From Psychrobacter sp. NG25 (GTDB lineage Bacteria; Pseudomonadota; Gammaproteobacteria; Pseudomonadales; Moraxellaceae), in contig NZ_JADGMV010000005.1 in the NCBI RefSeq assembly GCF_015234355.1, positions 1 to 64,000 of the forward strand: a stretch of 64,000 nt of DNA. The letters run 5' to 3'. Positions 44,879-53,590 of the stretch are shown one piece after another. The notes under the pieces are model-generated. The model saw only the letters and a program-made list of their open reading frames with translations, ran no database searches and was not told the DNA's origin. The position numbers were made by a program, and so were the translations under genes. Every line of letters begins with the position of its first letter. The first letter of the stretch is position 1.

Positions 44879-45745
44879 CTAGTACACTCGAGTAGCATAA
44901 GGTTTGGCGTCTTCTATGGCTTCAGAATTAAAAATCGCACCAAAGGCCACGATAAATGCTGAATAATAAAGCCACAGCATAATGACCACAGCCGCTGAAA
45001 GTGCGCCAAACTCAGCGCTATAGTTATTAAAGTTCTGTACATAAATTGAAAATATGACAGACAATAAAATCCAAAGAACGGTTGCCAGCGCTGCCCCGGG
45101 CACCAGTTTCTTTAGCGCTACGGCATCACGGTTTGGGGCTAGGCGATACAAGCCTAAAAAGCTTAAAAATATGATACCTGCCAATATCGGCCATCGGCTC
45201 CAAAGCGCAATCGTCTTAGCTATCTGGGGGAAAGGAAAATAGGCCGCCCCCAAAGGTATGATAGCAATAGAGGAAACCGCGATAATCAACACAACTACTG
45301 CTGCAAGGGTCAAACCAACGGCTCTGATGGTACCTTGTATAAAGCCGCGCTCTTGGGTGATATGAAAGGCAAGATTGATCAGAATAATTAAAAACTTAAT
45401 GCCTTTAGAGCCAGCATAAAGGGCGAGCAAGCTCGATAAAACAAGGCTGAGCGTTAGTGTAGACGTGGTACTAGAGACCAAGTCGCTCAGACGTGAATTT
45501 AGGATTTCATATACTGTATCAGGTATAAATGGCTGTAAAAGCGCTATCTGTTCTTGCATCTCAGCGGGTGAAAATGCGAGACCATAAAGCAGTACAAACA
45601 CGGCCATTACTGGAAAAATGGATAGAAAACCAAAAAAACCTACGCTCGCGCAATGTGCCCAAACATTAGAGCTGTTCGCGATACGCCAGGTTTCTAGTAA
45701 AGTCTGTAGCCAGCTATTTGTTGATGTAGAAGTTGGTTCTTTCAT
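44879..45745 (-). CDS. YihY/BrkB-family inner-membrane protein
   Basis: A 288-residue protein with about six membrane segments and family motifs: AHCASVGFFGFLSIFPVMAVFVLLYGLAF near 32-60, and RLAPNRDAVALKKLVPGAALATVLWILLSVIFSIYVQNFNNYSAEFGALSAAVVIMLWLYYSAFIVAFGAIFNSE near the end. YihY was once called RNase BN, which is now known to be wrong; its function is unclear. It sits between the TolC-like and HlyD-type genes in one orientation with gaps of ~50 bases, an unusual place for it. Confidence 0.9.
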   Translation of the reverse strand: MKEPTSTSTNSWLQTLLETWRIANSSNVWAHCASVGFFGFLSIFPVMAVFVLLYGLAFSPAEMQEQIALLQPFIPDTVYEILNSRLSDLVSSTTSTLTLSLVLSSLLALYAGSKGIKFLIILINLAFHITQERGFIQGTIRAVGLTLAAVVVLIIAVSSIAIIPLGAAYFPFPQIAKTIALWSRWPILAGIIFLSFLGLYRLAPNRDAVALKKLVPGAALATVLWILLSVIFSIYVQNFNNYSAEFGALSAAVVIMLWLYYSAFIVAFGAIFNSEAIEDAKPYATRVY

Positions 45746-45795
45746 AAGACAGGTATTCGCAATAGGCTGATTAATTAATTACTCATATCAAATTA

Positions 45796-47433
45796 TTATT
45801 CGTTATACAAAGTCGGCAATTGAATGTCGGCAGCATTCAAATAAGCGTTAAAAGCGAGAGGCGTGCCACAGCTTTGCATGAGCGCCGCCAGTGATTGTAC
45901 GTAGCTATTTGCTGCTTGTGCTTGTTCCGTACGTGCTTTGAGTGACTGTGTCTGAGCCTGCACCACCTCGATAGGAGTGTTCACGCCTTCTTGCAGCCCC
46001 AATCGGCGTAAACGCAATACTTCTGCAGCCAGATCAACATTGCTTTGTAGTGCTTGATAACGTGATTGAGCATTATTCACATCGTGCCAGTTTTTTTCTA
46101 CTACTAATAATAGATTGTCACTGACTTCAATTTCAGACAAATCTGCTTGGCGAATTTTGGCATTGCTCGATGCCAGCGATGCAGTTTTATCTAGTCCGCC
46201 CCACAATTTCCAGCTTGCCGAAATACCAGTAATCCAACTGGGGTCTTTTTCAAGTTGACTATAGCCATACAGCATGACAGTGGGCTTGTAACCCGTATCG
46301 GACAGTGCGTGTAACTGCTGTGCTTGCGCACGTTTGGCCGCTACTTTTTGTAAACCTGGATGATTGGTCAGTGCTAAGTCTTGAAAGTAATTCACATCTG
46401 GTAAGGGACGACTAGAGACAAATAGTGCGGTGGTAGGTTTGATGCGATATTCGGTACGCAATAGGCGTTGCAAGGCCATCATCGCAAGGCGTGCATCATT
46501 GTTGGCGTTGACGGATTCGCTTTTTGCGTCGGCCAGTGCAGACTGCGCTTCCAGTCGATCAACACGAGAGATGAAGCCTTCTTCAAACAGTCGCTGAGCC
46601 ATATGGTCGGTTTGTTGCAAGGTATCATAAGCGTCTTCGCGTAAATAGGCCGCAATGATGGCTAGCTGTGCTTTGAAATACCGCTCAATCAACGTGTTAT
46701 ATAGCTCATTTTTATCCAACAAACTGTCTGCTACAGCTTCTTGAGTACGAGCATCAGAAGCGCCTATTAAGGCGGTTGTGCGTCCAGCAGTATAGATAGG
46801 CCATAAGACCCCAAGTCCTGCACCCGACGTTGAGCCCGAGCGTTTTATATTATAAGAGTCTGGGATACGCTCATCAACCAATCCATCAAAATCTGGCAAG
46901 TTCGGTATAGCTGGAACAATACTATCTATTTCGTTGACAACACCACTTTTGAGTGATGATAAATCAACATCAGTGTCCAGATGGTAAGCAGTCGCTGATA
47001 CACGTGCAAATACCAATGGGTTGTCTAAGGTGCTTAGCGCATCAGTCTGATAATCACTGGCGGCGATTGCTGCTTGATTGGCAGCGATTTTCGGCGATAC
47101 TTGTAATAAAATATTTTGGGCTTGTTCGAGACTTAATAAGCTTGGTACTTCTAAAGAATAACTATCATCGATACTTTTATGAGTAATTGGGTCGATAACC
47201 GTAGATAGACCAATTGGTTGCTGAGCTTTATTCAGTTCTTGGTTTGTAGTAATTGAGCTGTCTTGGGCATGGGTTTTTTGAATATCGCTTGGATAGTCGG
47301 CATCAGTAATTTGTGTCACATTATTCTGGAGCTCAGTATTACTCTCGTTTGCGCTTGCGACATTGGATACCGCTGAAGCTATAAGCGCAACCATCATCAC
47401 CGAATTAGATAGAGTCGATAAAGCAAATTTCAT
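45796..47433 (-). CDS. TolC-family outer-membrane efflux protein
   Basis: A 545-residue protein with a signal peptide (...ALIASAVSNVASA) and two OEP repeats from about residue 100 to 530, with long helical stretches (YNTLIERYFKAQLAIIAAYLREDAYDTLQQ; NLLLVVEKNWHDVNNAQSRYQAL). It lacks the Cys lipobox of OprM-type relatives. A ~75-residue N-terminal linker precedes the barrel. It is the first gene of the export operon and would form the outer-membrane exit duct. Confidence 0.9.
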   Translation of the reverse strand: MKFALSTLSNSVMMVALIASAVSNVASANESNTELQNNVTQITDADYPSDIQKTHAQDSSITTNQELNKAQQPIGLSTVIDPITHKSIDDSYSLEVPSLLSLEQAQNILLQVSPKIAANQAAIAASDYQTDALSTLDNPLVFARVSATAYHLDTDVDLSSLKSGVVNEIDSIVPAIPNLPDFDGLVDERIPDSYNIKRSGSTSGAGLGVLWPIYTAGRTTALIGASDARTQEAVADSLLDKNELYNTLIERYFKAQLAIIAAYLREDAYDTLQQTDHMAQRLFEEGFISRVDRLEAQSALADAKSESVNANNDARLAMMALQRLLRTEYRIKPTTALFVSSRPLPDVNYFQDLALTNHPGLQKVAAKRAQAQQLHALSDTGYKPTVMLYGYSQLEKDPSWITGISASWKLWGGLDKTASLASSNAKIRQADLSEIEVSDNLLLVVEKNWHDVNNAQSRYQALQSNVDLAAEVLRLRRLGLQEGVNTPIEVVQAQTQSLKARTEQAQAANSYVQSLAALMQSCGTPLAFNAYLNAADIQLPTLYNE

Positions 47434-47487
47434 AAGTCACATAAGCCATTAATTAGAGTGCAAGGTGTTTTGGTGTCAGATAACGTC

Positions 47488-47730
47488 TTAACTATAGCGA
47501 AAGTATGAACCATTGTAGCTATTTACTGATGGAGAAAAGCCGAAATACCAGTCTATTACAGAGACCAGAACTTTGTTATCAATAACAAAGCGTACACTGT
47601 AGTGCCACAATGGTGACGGGTCAATGCTCAATATTCTCCTGTTTTCTATTGTATAGTCAATAGCAGTATGATAGAGAGCTGATTTAGTTTTAAAATATTC
47701 GTTTATAAGTAGTGTGATAGCGAATACCAT
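47488..47730 (-). CDS. Possible small hypothetical protein
   Basis: An 80-residue open frame between tolC-like and glpK genes. The translation has protein-like content (LWHYSVRFVIDNKVLVSVIDWYFGFSP), but there is no ribosome-binding site and no family recognised. It may be a decayed gene or chance. The rest of the 453-base gap 47434-47886 holds the two promoter regions. Confidence 0.3.
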   Translation of the reverse strand: MVFAITLLINEYFKTKSALYHTAIDYTIENRRILSIDPSPLWHYSVRFVIDNKVLVSVIDWYFGFSPSVNSYNGSYFRYS

Positions 47731-47886
47731 GGGTGGCGTATTTTTAAGTTTGAGCGGATTAGTATTAAATAATTATTATTTTTAAATGACATTATTAACT
47801 AATGTCAGCAGTAATACGTAATGAATGATTGAATCATTGCACCGATTAATGAATCGTATAAACAATACCAGTAGAAGGTGGGTGGC

Positions 47887-49470
47887 ATGGCAGGATACAT
47901 TTTGGCTTTAGATCAAGGGACAACATCGAGTCGCGCGATATTGTACGATGACCATGCACGTCCGATAAAAATGGTACAGCAGCCGACAACTTTGCAAACA
48001 CCCAAAGCTGGATATGTCGAGCAAGATGCCCAACAAATTTGGCAGACTCAGATTAGCTGTGCACATGATGTGATCAATCGGGCAGGCCTACTTGCTACCG
48101 ATGTGGCCAGTATTGCGATTACCAATCAGCGTGAGTCGATTGTTATTTGGGATAAGCAAACGGGCAAGCCCTTAGCACCTGCTATTATTTGGCAAGATCG
48201 CCGTACGGAACGCTATTGTCAAACATTGGCTGTGGAAAAGGTTACTAATGATAGCGATGAAGACATGGCAAGTGAAGTGCAACGCATCACAGGCTTACGT
48301 CTAGATCCTTATTTTAGTGCCAGTAAAATTGCTTGGTTGCTCGAAAACAATCCCAAATTGAGCGCGCGTGCTAATAGGGGTGAAATCGCGGTCGGTACTA
48401 TAGACAGTTGGCTTATCTATAAACTGACTGGTGGAGAGCATGTCATTGATGTGACCAATGCTTCTCGTACGTTACTATATGACATTCATAAAATGGCGTG
48501 GTCACAAGAGCTGTGTGCGCGGTTTGCCATACCCATGAATATCTTGCCTAAAGTCCTACCATCCGACGGTGATTTTGGCAAAACTAAAAAAGGATTGCTC
48601 GCCAAGCAGATACCCATTCATGCTGTATTGGGTGATCAGCAAGCAGCGCTTTTTGGGCAAGGCTGCCTCGATGCTGGCATGGCAAAAAACACTTATGGTA
48701 CAGGGTGTTTTATGCTGATGAATATTGGCCAAAAACCAAAACTTAGTGAGCATAAATTATTGACGACCATCGCTTGGCAAAGAAAACCAGTACCAACTCG
48801 TCCAGAGAATTTATCGTTTGATCAAATCGTGCAATCGGGCAAGCGTATGCTACATCTACCTAAAAAAGAAGTGACTTATGCGTTAGAGGGTAGTGTTTTT
48901 ATGGCGGGCGCAATCGTCCAGTGGCTACGCGATAATCTGGGCATGATTCAAAAGAGTAGTGATGTTGAGGACTTGGCACGACAGGTTGATAGTAGTGAGG
49001 ATGTGGTTTTGCTACCTGCATTTACAGGACTGGGCGCACCTTATTGGCGCTCTGATATCAGCGCGAGTATCACGGGCATGAGCCGTGGTACAACCAAATC
49101 TCATATTGCACGTGCAGCTCTAGAAGCAGTGGCTTATCAAACTTACGATGTCCTCATTGCTATGCAAAAAGACAGTCCTCATCCGCTGACTGAGCTGAGA
49201 GTAGATGGCGGTGCGGCCAACAATGACTTGCTGATGCAGTTTCAGGCTGACTTATTAAATGTGCCAGTACTGCGCCCGAGAGACACAGAAATTACAGCCA
49301 AGGGCGCCGCATTACTAGCAGGTCTGAAAACTGGACTGTATGACGAAGCAACGATGCGAGCATCATGGCAAGTTGAGCGTATTTTTGAACCTACAATGTC
49401 CAGTGATATACGCGAGCAGCACCTTAATAAGTGGAAACAAGCTGTGGAGCGGGCGCTAAGAACGATATAA
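47887..49470 (+). CDS. glpK: Glycerol kinase with an internal insertion
   Basis: A 527-residue FGGY kinase from ATG at 47887, which follows GAAGG. Signatures: YILALDQGTTSSRAILYDDHARPI at the start, ITNQRESIVIWDKQTGKPLAPAIIWQDRRT (~82), GTIDSWLIYKLTGG (~182), VLGDQQAALFGQGC (~250) and RVDGGAANNDLLMQFQADLLNVPV (~440). Where E. coli GlpK has the short turn after LLTTIA, this enzyme has ~25 extra residues (WQRKPVPTRP...MLHLPKKE). It makes glycerol-3-phosphate. No glpF or glpD is adjacent. Confidence 0.94.
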   Translation: MAGYILALDQGTTSSRAILYDDHARPIKMVQQPTTLQTPKAGYVEQDAQQIWQTQISCAHDVINRAGLLATDVASIAITNQRESIVIWDKQTGKPLAPAIIWQDRRTERYCQTLAVEKVTNDSDEDMASEVQRITGLRLDPYFSASKIAWLLENNPKLSARANRGEIAVGTIDSWLIYKLTGGEHVIDVTNASRTLLYDIHKMAWSQELCARFAIPMNILPKVLPSDGDFGKTKKGLLAKQIPIHAVLGDQQAALFGQGCLDAGMAKNTYGTGCFMLMNIGQKPKLSEHKLLTTIAWQRKPVPTRPENLSFDQIVQSGKRMLHLPKKEVTYALEGSVFMAGAIVQWLRDNLGMIQKSSDVEDLARQVDSSEDVVLLPAFTGLGAPYWRSDISASITGMSRGTTKSHIARAALEAVAYQTYDVLIAMQKDSPHPLTELRVDGGAANNDLLMQFQADLLNVPVLRPRDTEITAKGAALLAGLKTGLYDEATMRASWQVERIFEPTMSSDIREQHLNKWKQAVERALRTI

Positions 49471-49781
49471 ATTATTGAGTAATATCATCCAAGCGCTGTA
49501 ATTATTTAACGGAAGATTACTTAATGTTGTCGAGTGTTCTACAAAAACGTTGTAAAGATACAGGCTGTAACGCAACGCAATCGCAATTTGGACACAGTTT
49601 ACATAATCTACCTATCTGTTGTTATCTATAAATTCTTATACTTTAGTCGAATCAAGCAAACGTGCTGATTCTTCAGTAATTGATAAATTGATAATTCTAA
49701 GATTCATAACTTAAGAAATAAGCGCTTAAGAAACAGGCACTTAATAGATCGAGTATATAACAAATAATTAAGGATAATAAT
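49471..49781. other. Gene-free gap between glpK and the glycine-zipper gene
   Basis: A 311-base stretch. The CTTAAGAAA sequence recurs at short intervals (49710-49735). A consensus ribosome-binding site precedes the gene at 49782. No other feature seen. Confidence 0.35.
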
Positions 49782-50294
49782 ATGAGTAACCATGACAGTA
49801 TTGATCGCAGTGAAGTAAAACATATGTCAAAAGAGGCAAAGCAAGACCTAAATGCTGACATCATAACTGGTGAGCCAGGCTCACATCCACTAGGAACAGG
49901 GATTGGTGGTGTAGGCGGTGCAGCGGCAGGTGCAGCTATCGGTACAATGGCAGGTCCGTTGGGTACTTTAATCGGTGGCGCTATTGGTGCTATCGTTGGC
50001 GGCGGCGCTGGACATGCAGCAGCAGAAGCTATCGATCCTACCCATGAAGAAGCTTACTGGCGCGCAGAGCATGCCAATGCGGATTATTACAAAGAAGGCT
50101 ATGACTTTGACCGTGACTTACATCCAGCTTATGCAGTAGGCTATGCTAACCGTGCTAATTATCCCGTAGATGCTCGTTTCGAAGATCATGAATCAGAGTT
50201 AGAGCGTTCATGGCATGAAGTAAAAGGCGAGTCGCGTATGGAATGGAACGATGCACGTAGAGCATCACGTGACGCATGGAACCGTGTATCATAA
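49782..50294 (+). CDS. Glycine-zipper protein of unknown function
   Basis: A 170-residue protein without a signal peptide. A glycine-zipper segment (GTGIGGVGGAAAGAAIGTMAG...LIGGAIGAIVGGGAGHAAAEA) spans about residues 38-85. After it comes a hydrophilic region with HEEAYWRAEHANADYYKEGYDFDRDLHPAYAVGY, typical of stress-related small proteins in Acinetobacter and Psychrobacter. The zipper could insert in or associate with membranes. Function not known. It is monocistronic. Confidence 0.8.
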   Translation: MSNHDSIDRSEVKHMSKEAKQDLNADIITGEPGSHPLGTGIGGVGGAAAGAAIGTMAGPLGTLIGGAIGAIVGGGAGHAAAEAIDPTHEEAYWRAEHANADYYKEGYDFDRDLHPAYAVGYANRANYPVDARFEDHESELERSWHEVKGESRMEWNDARRASRDAWNRVS

Positions 50295-50470
50295 CAAACA
50301 ATATAGCTATTCGTATCAATTAGTGAACTAAAATCAACTAGGTGAAACTAACAGCATATTAAGTGTAAGTAAGCATACAGTGTATAAGCTTACTCTCTCA
50401 TCACCGAATTTAGTAAAGTTGTAGATATTGCTATATTAATGCACAGAATAACTTGGATTTATACAGTTTC

Positions 50471-50503
50471 AAAGCTCTCAAAGATTTCTTTGGGGGCTTT
50501 TTT
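50471..50503 (+). terminator. Terminator after the glycine-zipper gene
   Basis: AAAGCTCTCAAAGA and TCTTTGGGGGCTTT form an imperfect stem followed by T residues. Confidence 0.7.
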
Positions 50504-50589
50504 ACTGTATATTGTTTGTTATAAATGCATGTTATTTCCAAAAAACACTATTAAAAACAAATGTTAAGAATATTAATAGTAGGTAATCC

Positions 50590-51618
50590 ATGACTAATAA
50601 TACAAAAGAGAATAATTCAAAGCAGTTTTATATAGCTACTGCTAATTTGCTTAACTTTGCCAACCCAGATCGTATTTATTATGAGAACGCACCCGCTTAT
50701 AATAATGATGAGTATGAGCACAAATTACGTGGTATTAGTGATTTATTATCAAAAGCACATGCTGATATCATCGCTGTGCAAGAAGTATGGGACAGTGATG
50801 CGCTTAAAGCATTGGCAGTATCGTTAGGATTTAAGGCGGAGCATGTGGTCGTTCCCTTGGCCAGTAATGACGTGTCGAGTCCTTATACCTAAGGTAGAGG
50901 CGCACAAAACACGCCTGCTGTTGGCATTATCAGCCGTTTTGAACAGCTAGAAAGCAGTTTGTTAGAAGAGATTTTACCTGAAGCGGTGATTGATGTTCCT
51001 GATATTGGTCCTTATCAGCGATTTAATCGTCCGCCGTTGGTAGTACGTGTTAATGCCTATGGTCAACCAATAACGATTATCACTGCTCATCTTAAGAGTA
51101 AGCGTGCTTTTTTCTTACGTGATAAAAATGGCAGCTTGTTAGAAGATATGGATGATCCTAATATTAGAGTCCGTGCCAAGCTGCGCAGTCTATGTATGCG
51201 TGCTGCAGAAGCCGCTTCTATTCGTATGTCTATCATAGAGCGCTTGCAGCATACTCATGAGCCATTGATTTTATTGGGTGATATGAATGATGTTACTGGT
51301 AGCGTCACCACCCAACTAATGGCGGAAACGGGTGAAGTCAACTATGACAAAAGCATGCGCGATATCGCATTGTTTGATGCTGCTCGAATTCAATCACGTT
51401 ATAGCTGGATGAGAGATGTGGCATATACCCATATCTATCAAGGCATGCCAGAAGTGATTGATCAACTATTTGTTTCAGAAGAGTTTTTGCCTGACAGTAA
51501 GTTTTCACTTGGTCAGGTTGAACGGGTGGACTATTTCAATGACCATTTGAAATGGGATTATGCAGATAGAGTCATCGATCATGGTATTATAAGAGCGAAA
51601 ATAAAACTTAATAGTTAG
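50590..51618 (+). pseudogene. Endonuclease/exonuclease/phosphatase-family gene with an in-frame stop
   Basis: Two open segments (50590-50889 and 50893-51615) are in the same frame, joined by one TAA at 50890-50892. The joined translation is a complete EEP-family protein: FYIATANLLNFANPD, DIIAVQEVWDSDALK (catalytic Glu), then the TAA after SSPYT, then GRGAQNTPAVGIISR, VRVNAYGQPITIITAHLKSKR, PLILLGDMNDVTGS and DRVIDHGIIRA (catalytic Asp/His). A codon CAA at this place would restore it with a single C-to-T reversal. It could be a genuine recent pseudogene, a sequencing error or a readthrough. Both halves still look under coding constraint. Confidence 0.85.
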
Positions 51619-51866
51619 TTTTATTAAATTAAATTGCACTAAATGGTCAACTCTATTAGATTGTTGATTTACACATTATTTTTTAACCCATTTATCTCCC
51701 TTGCTTGATGGTGTACAAGCGTTTATGATGCGTCTCCGTTAGATGTAGTAGCGCTCATATTGACGCTATATTACTCACTAATAGGATGTAATAATTTCAT
51801 TTTGGACAAATATTATCCAATGAAAATTGTATTTATAAAACAGGGTGTAACCTTAAGAGACTTATA

Positions 51867-52565
51867 ATGAGCGAAAATAAAGACGAAAAGATTGAAGACG
51901 TGTTGGTAGACTCGGAACTGGCAAAAAAACTTGTACCGAATAAGTTTAAGTTTACGAGTCAGCAAGGCCGTGCGCGCCGTCAAAAATTGTTGGCTGGTGC
52001 CAAAAAGTTGAGCGAAACGCTACCAATTAATGATATTACCTTGGCTGCTGTCTGTGAAGAAGCGGGTATACCAAGAGCATCTGCTTATCATTTCTTCCCT
52101 AATATTGAAGCCATATTTTTAGCATTGCGCTTTTTGAATGCTATTGAAATATTGGAAATCGTAGAGACGGTTGATGTTGGTAATTATGATAGATGGCAGG
52201 GTTATCTAACCGCACTGATTGACCAGTGTGTGACGATATTTCATAATGATGAAACGAAAGCAAAGCTCATTTATGACACCAACACGCCTGATTTTGAAGG
52301 TGATAGTTTTGGTGAAGACATTAATCACCAAATTGTTGATTTGGTTTACAAACGTCTATCAGAACGCTATGAGATGCCAGGTTTCCACGATATCCAAGAT
52401 ACCTTGTTAATTGCTTATAGCATTATCAACTCTATATTTACGTTATCTTATCGCCGTCATCAGAAAATCACTGACGACTATATCCAAGAAGCGAACACTG
52501 CATTTATTGCCTATTTACGTTGCTACCTACCAGAAAAGCTACCACGTAAAAAAGTATCAGTGTAG
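51867..52565 (+). CDS. TetR-family transcriptional regulator
   Basis: A 232-residue regulator. A charged ~40-residue N-terminus precedes the HTH (ITLAAVCEEAGIPRASAYHFFPNIEAIFLAL, about 58-88). The C-terminal ligand domain is not recognised. It is monocistronic with its own terminator. The 248-base gap upstream (51619-51866) contains no gene. Target unknown. Confidence 0.9.
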   Translation: MSENKDEKIEDVLVDSELAKKLVPNKFKFTSQQGRARRQKLLAGAKKLSETLPINDITLAAVCEEAGIPRASAYHFFPNIEAIFLALRFLNAIEILEIVETVDVGNYDRWQGYLTALIDQCVTIFHNDETKAKLIYDTNTPDFEGDSFGEDINHQIVDLVYKRLSERYEMPGFHDIQDTLLIAYSIINSIFTLSYRRHQKITDDYIQEANTAFIAYLRCYLPEKLPRKKVSV

Positions 52566-52589
52566 AACGATTGCCTCACGCATATATAG

Positions 52590-52619
52590 AAAAAGCCGAC
52601 ATACTATGTCGGCTTTTTT
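52590..52619. terminator. Terminator between TetR and the convergent secreted-protein gene
   Basis: AAAAAGCCGACATA and TATGTCGGCTTTTT form a strong hairpin with A and T runs. Confidence 0.9.
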
Positions 52620-52681
52620 GTGTTTACTGTATTTAGGATGGATGGCTATCAATATGGCTACAGTCGTTTTATAGAATGGTT

Positions 52682-53455
52682 TTATGAAATCGGGGTTAAC
52701 ACTTGCCCTTGGCAAACATCATTACCGGTATCCAAAGGGGCATATTGCTTATAATAGCGGACGATTAGCTGTTCTAAATTTACATTGGCTTGTGAGTCGT
52801 GCGCGTTTACATAAGCCTCGCGTGCTTGTTCAAGCCAGCGGTCTGCCATACGAAAATGCATACTTGATTCTCGCCAGCCGCGCTCACATTGATTGGTGGC
52901 TGCCCAAATGAGAGCCACTTCGCTAAATGCTATCTCACGTGGTGCTGAGATGATACCATCGCTATCTTTAAGAGCATTTAAAGTCGCCCATAGATCAGGT
53001 CGCATAAGAGCAGAGTTTGAAGGTATGTCTTGATGTAGTGCGATGTTTTGTATCGTATCAGTCTCTAGCGCTTGCAGTATCGACTCGGCCATTTCTGTCG
53101 CCATACTACCAGCAGATGATTTGCTATTCATACTGTCTTGATTAATAGCGTAGTTTAGCCATGCTTGCGCCTTGTAAGCAAGGTACTGTTGCTGAGTAGT
53201 TTTATCAGCTTGTTGGTAAGGTTTTAGCTGATCTACCATACAGTTCAGGACGCGTTGCTCATTACTTTGGTATCTATAAGAAGGCTCTTGATCTTTAGCG
53301 TCATTACGACAGTCAGTAATGCTATGTTTATCTGTGATCTGTGCAGTATCAATGTCTGCCAAAGCAGGTGAGATGGTTGTTAGCAGTACTGCTGCCGATA
53401 GTGCAGCATATATCGGCTGTTTGCGAGAAATGGCTTTAATAACAGATATAAACAT
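52682..53455 (-). CDS. Secreted protein of unknown function, downstream of the DUF11 cluster
   Basis: A 257-residue protein with a signal peptide (cleavage probably after SPALA) and four or more cysteines (TDCRND, NCMVDQ, QCERGW, DVCQGQ) that could form disulfides in the periplasm. The chain is helical (QYLAYKAQAWLNYAIN; RMADRWLEQAREAYVNAHDSQANVNLEQLIVRYYKQYAP). No family recognised with certainty. It is the last gene of the minus-strand run that starts at 63568, 135 bases after the giant DUF11/barrel gene, so it may serve the same system. Confidence 0.75.
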   Translation of the reverse strand: MFISVIKAISRKQPIYAALSAAVLLTTISPALADIDTAQITDKHSITDCRNDAKDQEPSYRYQSNEQRVLNCMVDQLKPYQQADKTTQQQYLAYKAQAWLNYAINQDSMNSKSSAGSMATEMAESILQALETDTIQNIALHQDIPSNSALMRPDLWATLNALKDSDGIISAPREIAFSEVALIWAATNQCERGWRESSMHFRMADRWLEQAREAYVNAHDSQANVNLEQLIVRYYKQYAPLDTGNDVCQGQVLTPIS

Positions 53456-53590
53456 GGTGCAAACCTTATATTAAGGTAATAAGTATTGATATTTAGCATC
53501 ATTATGGCTAGATCTATGACCTATCGGCTGATGCTAAATAACAGAGTAAGTGCAACATTGTTATCAGTAACTGAGAACAACGTTGTCAAA

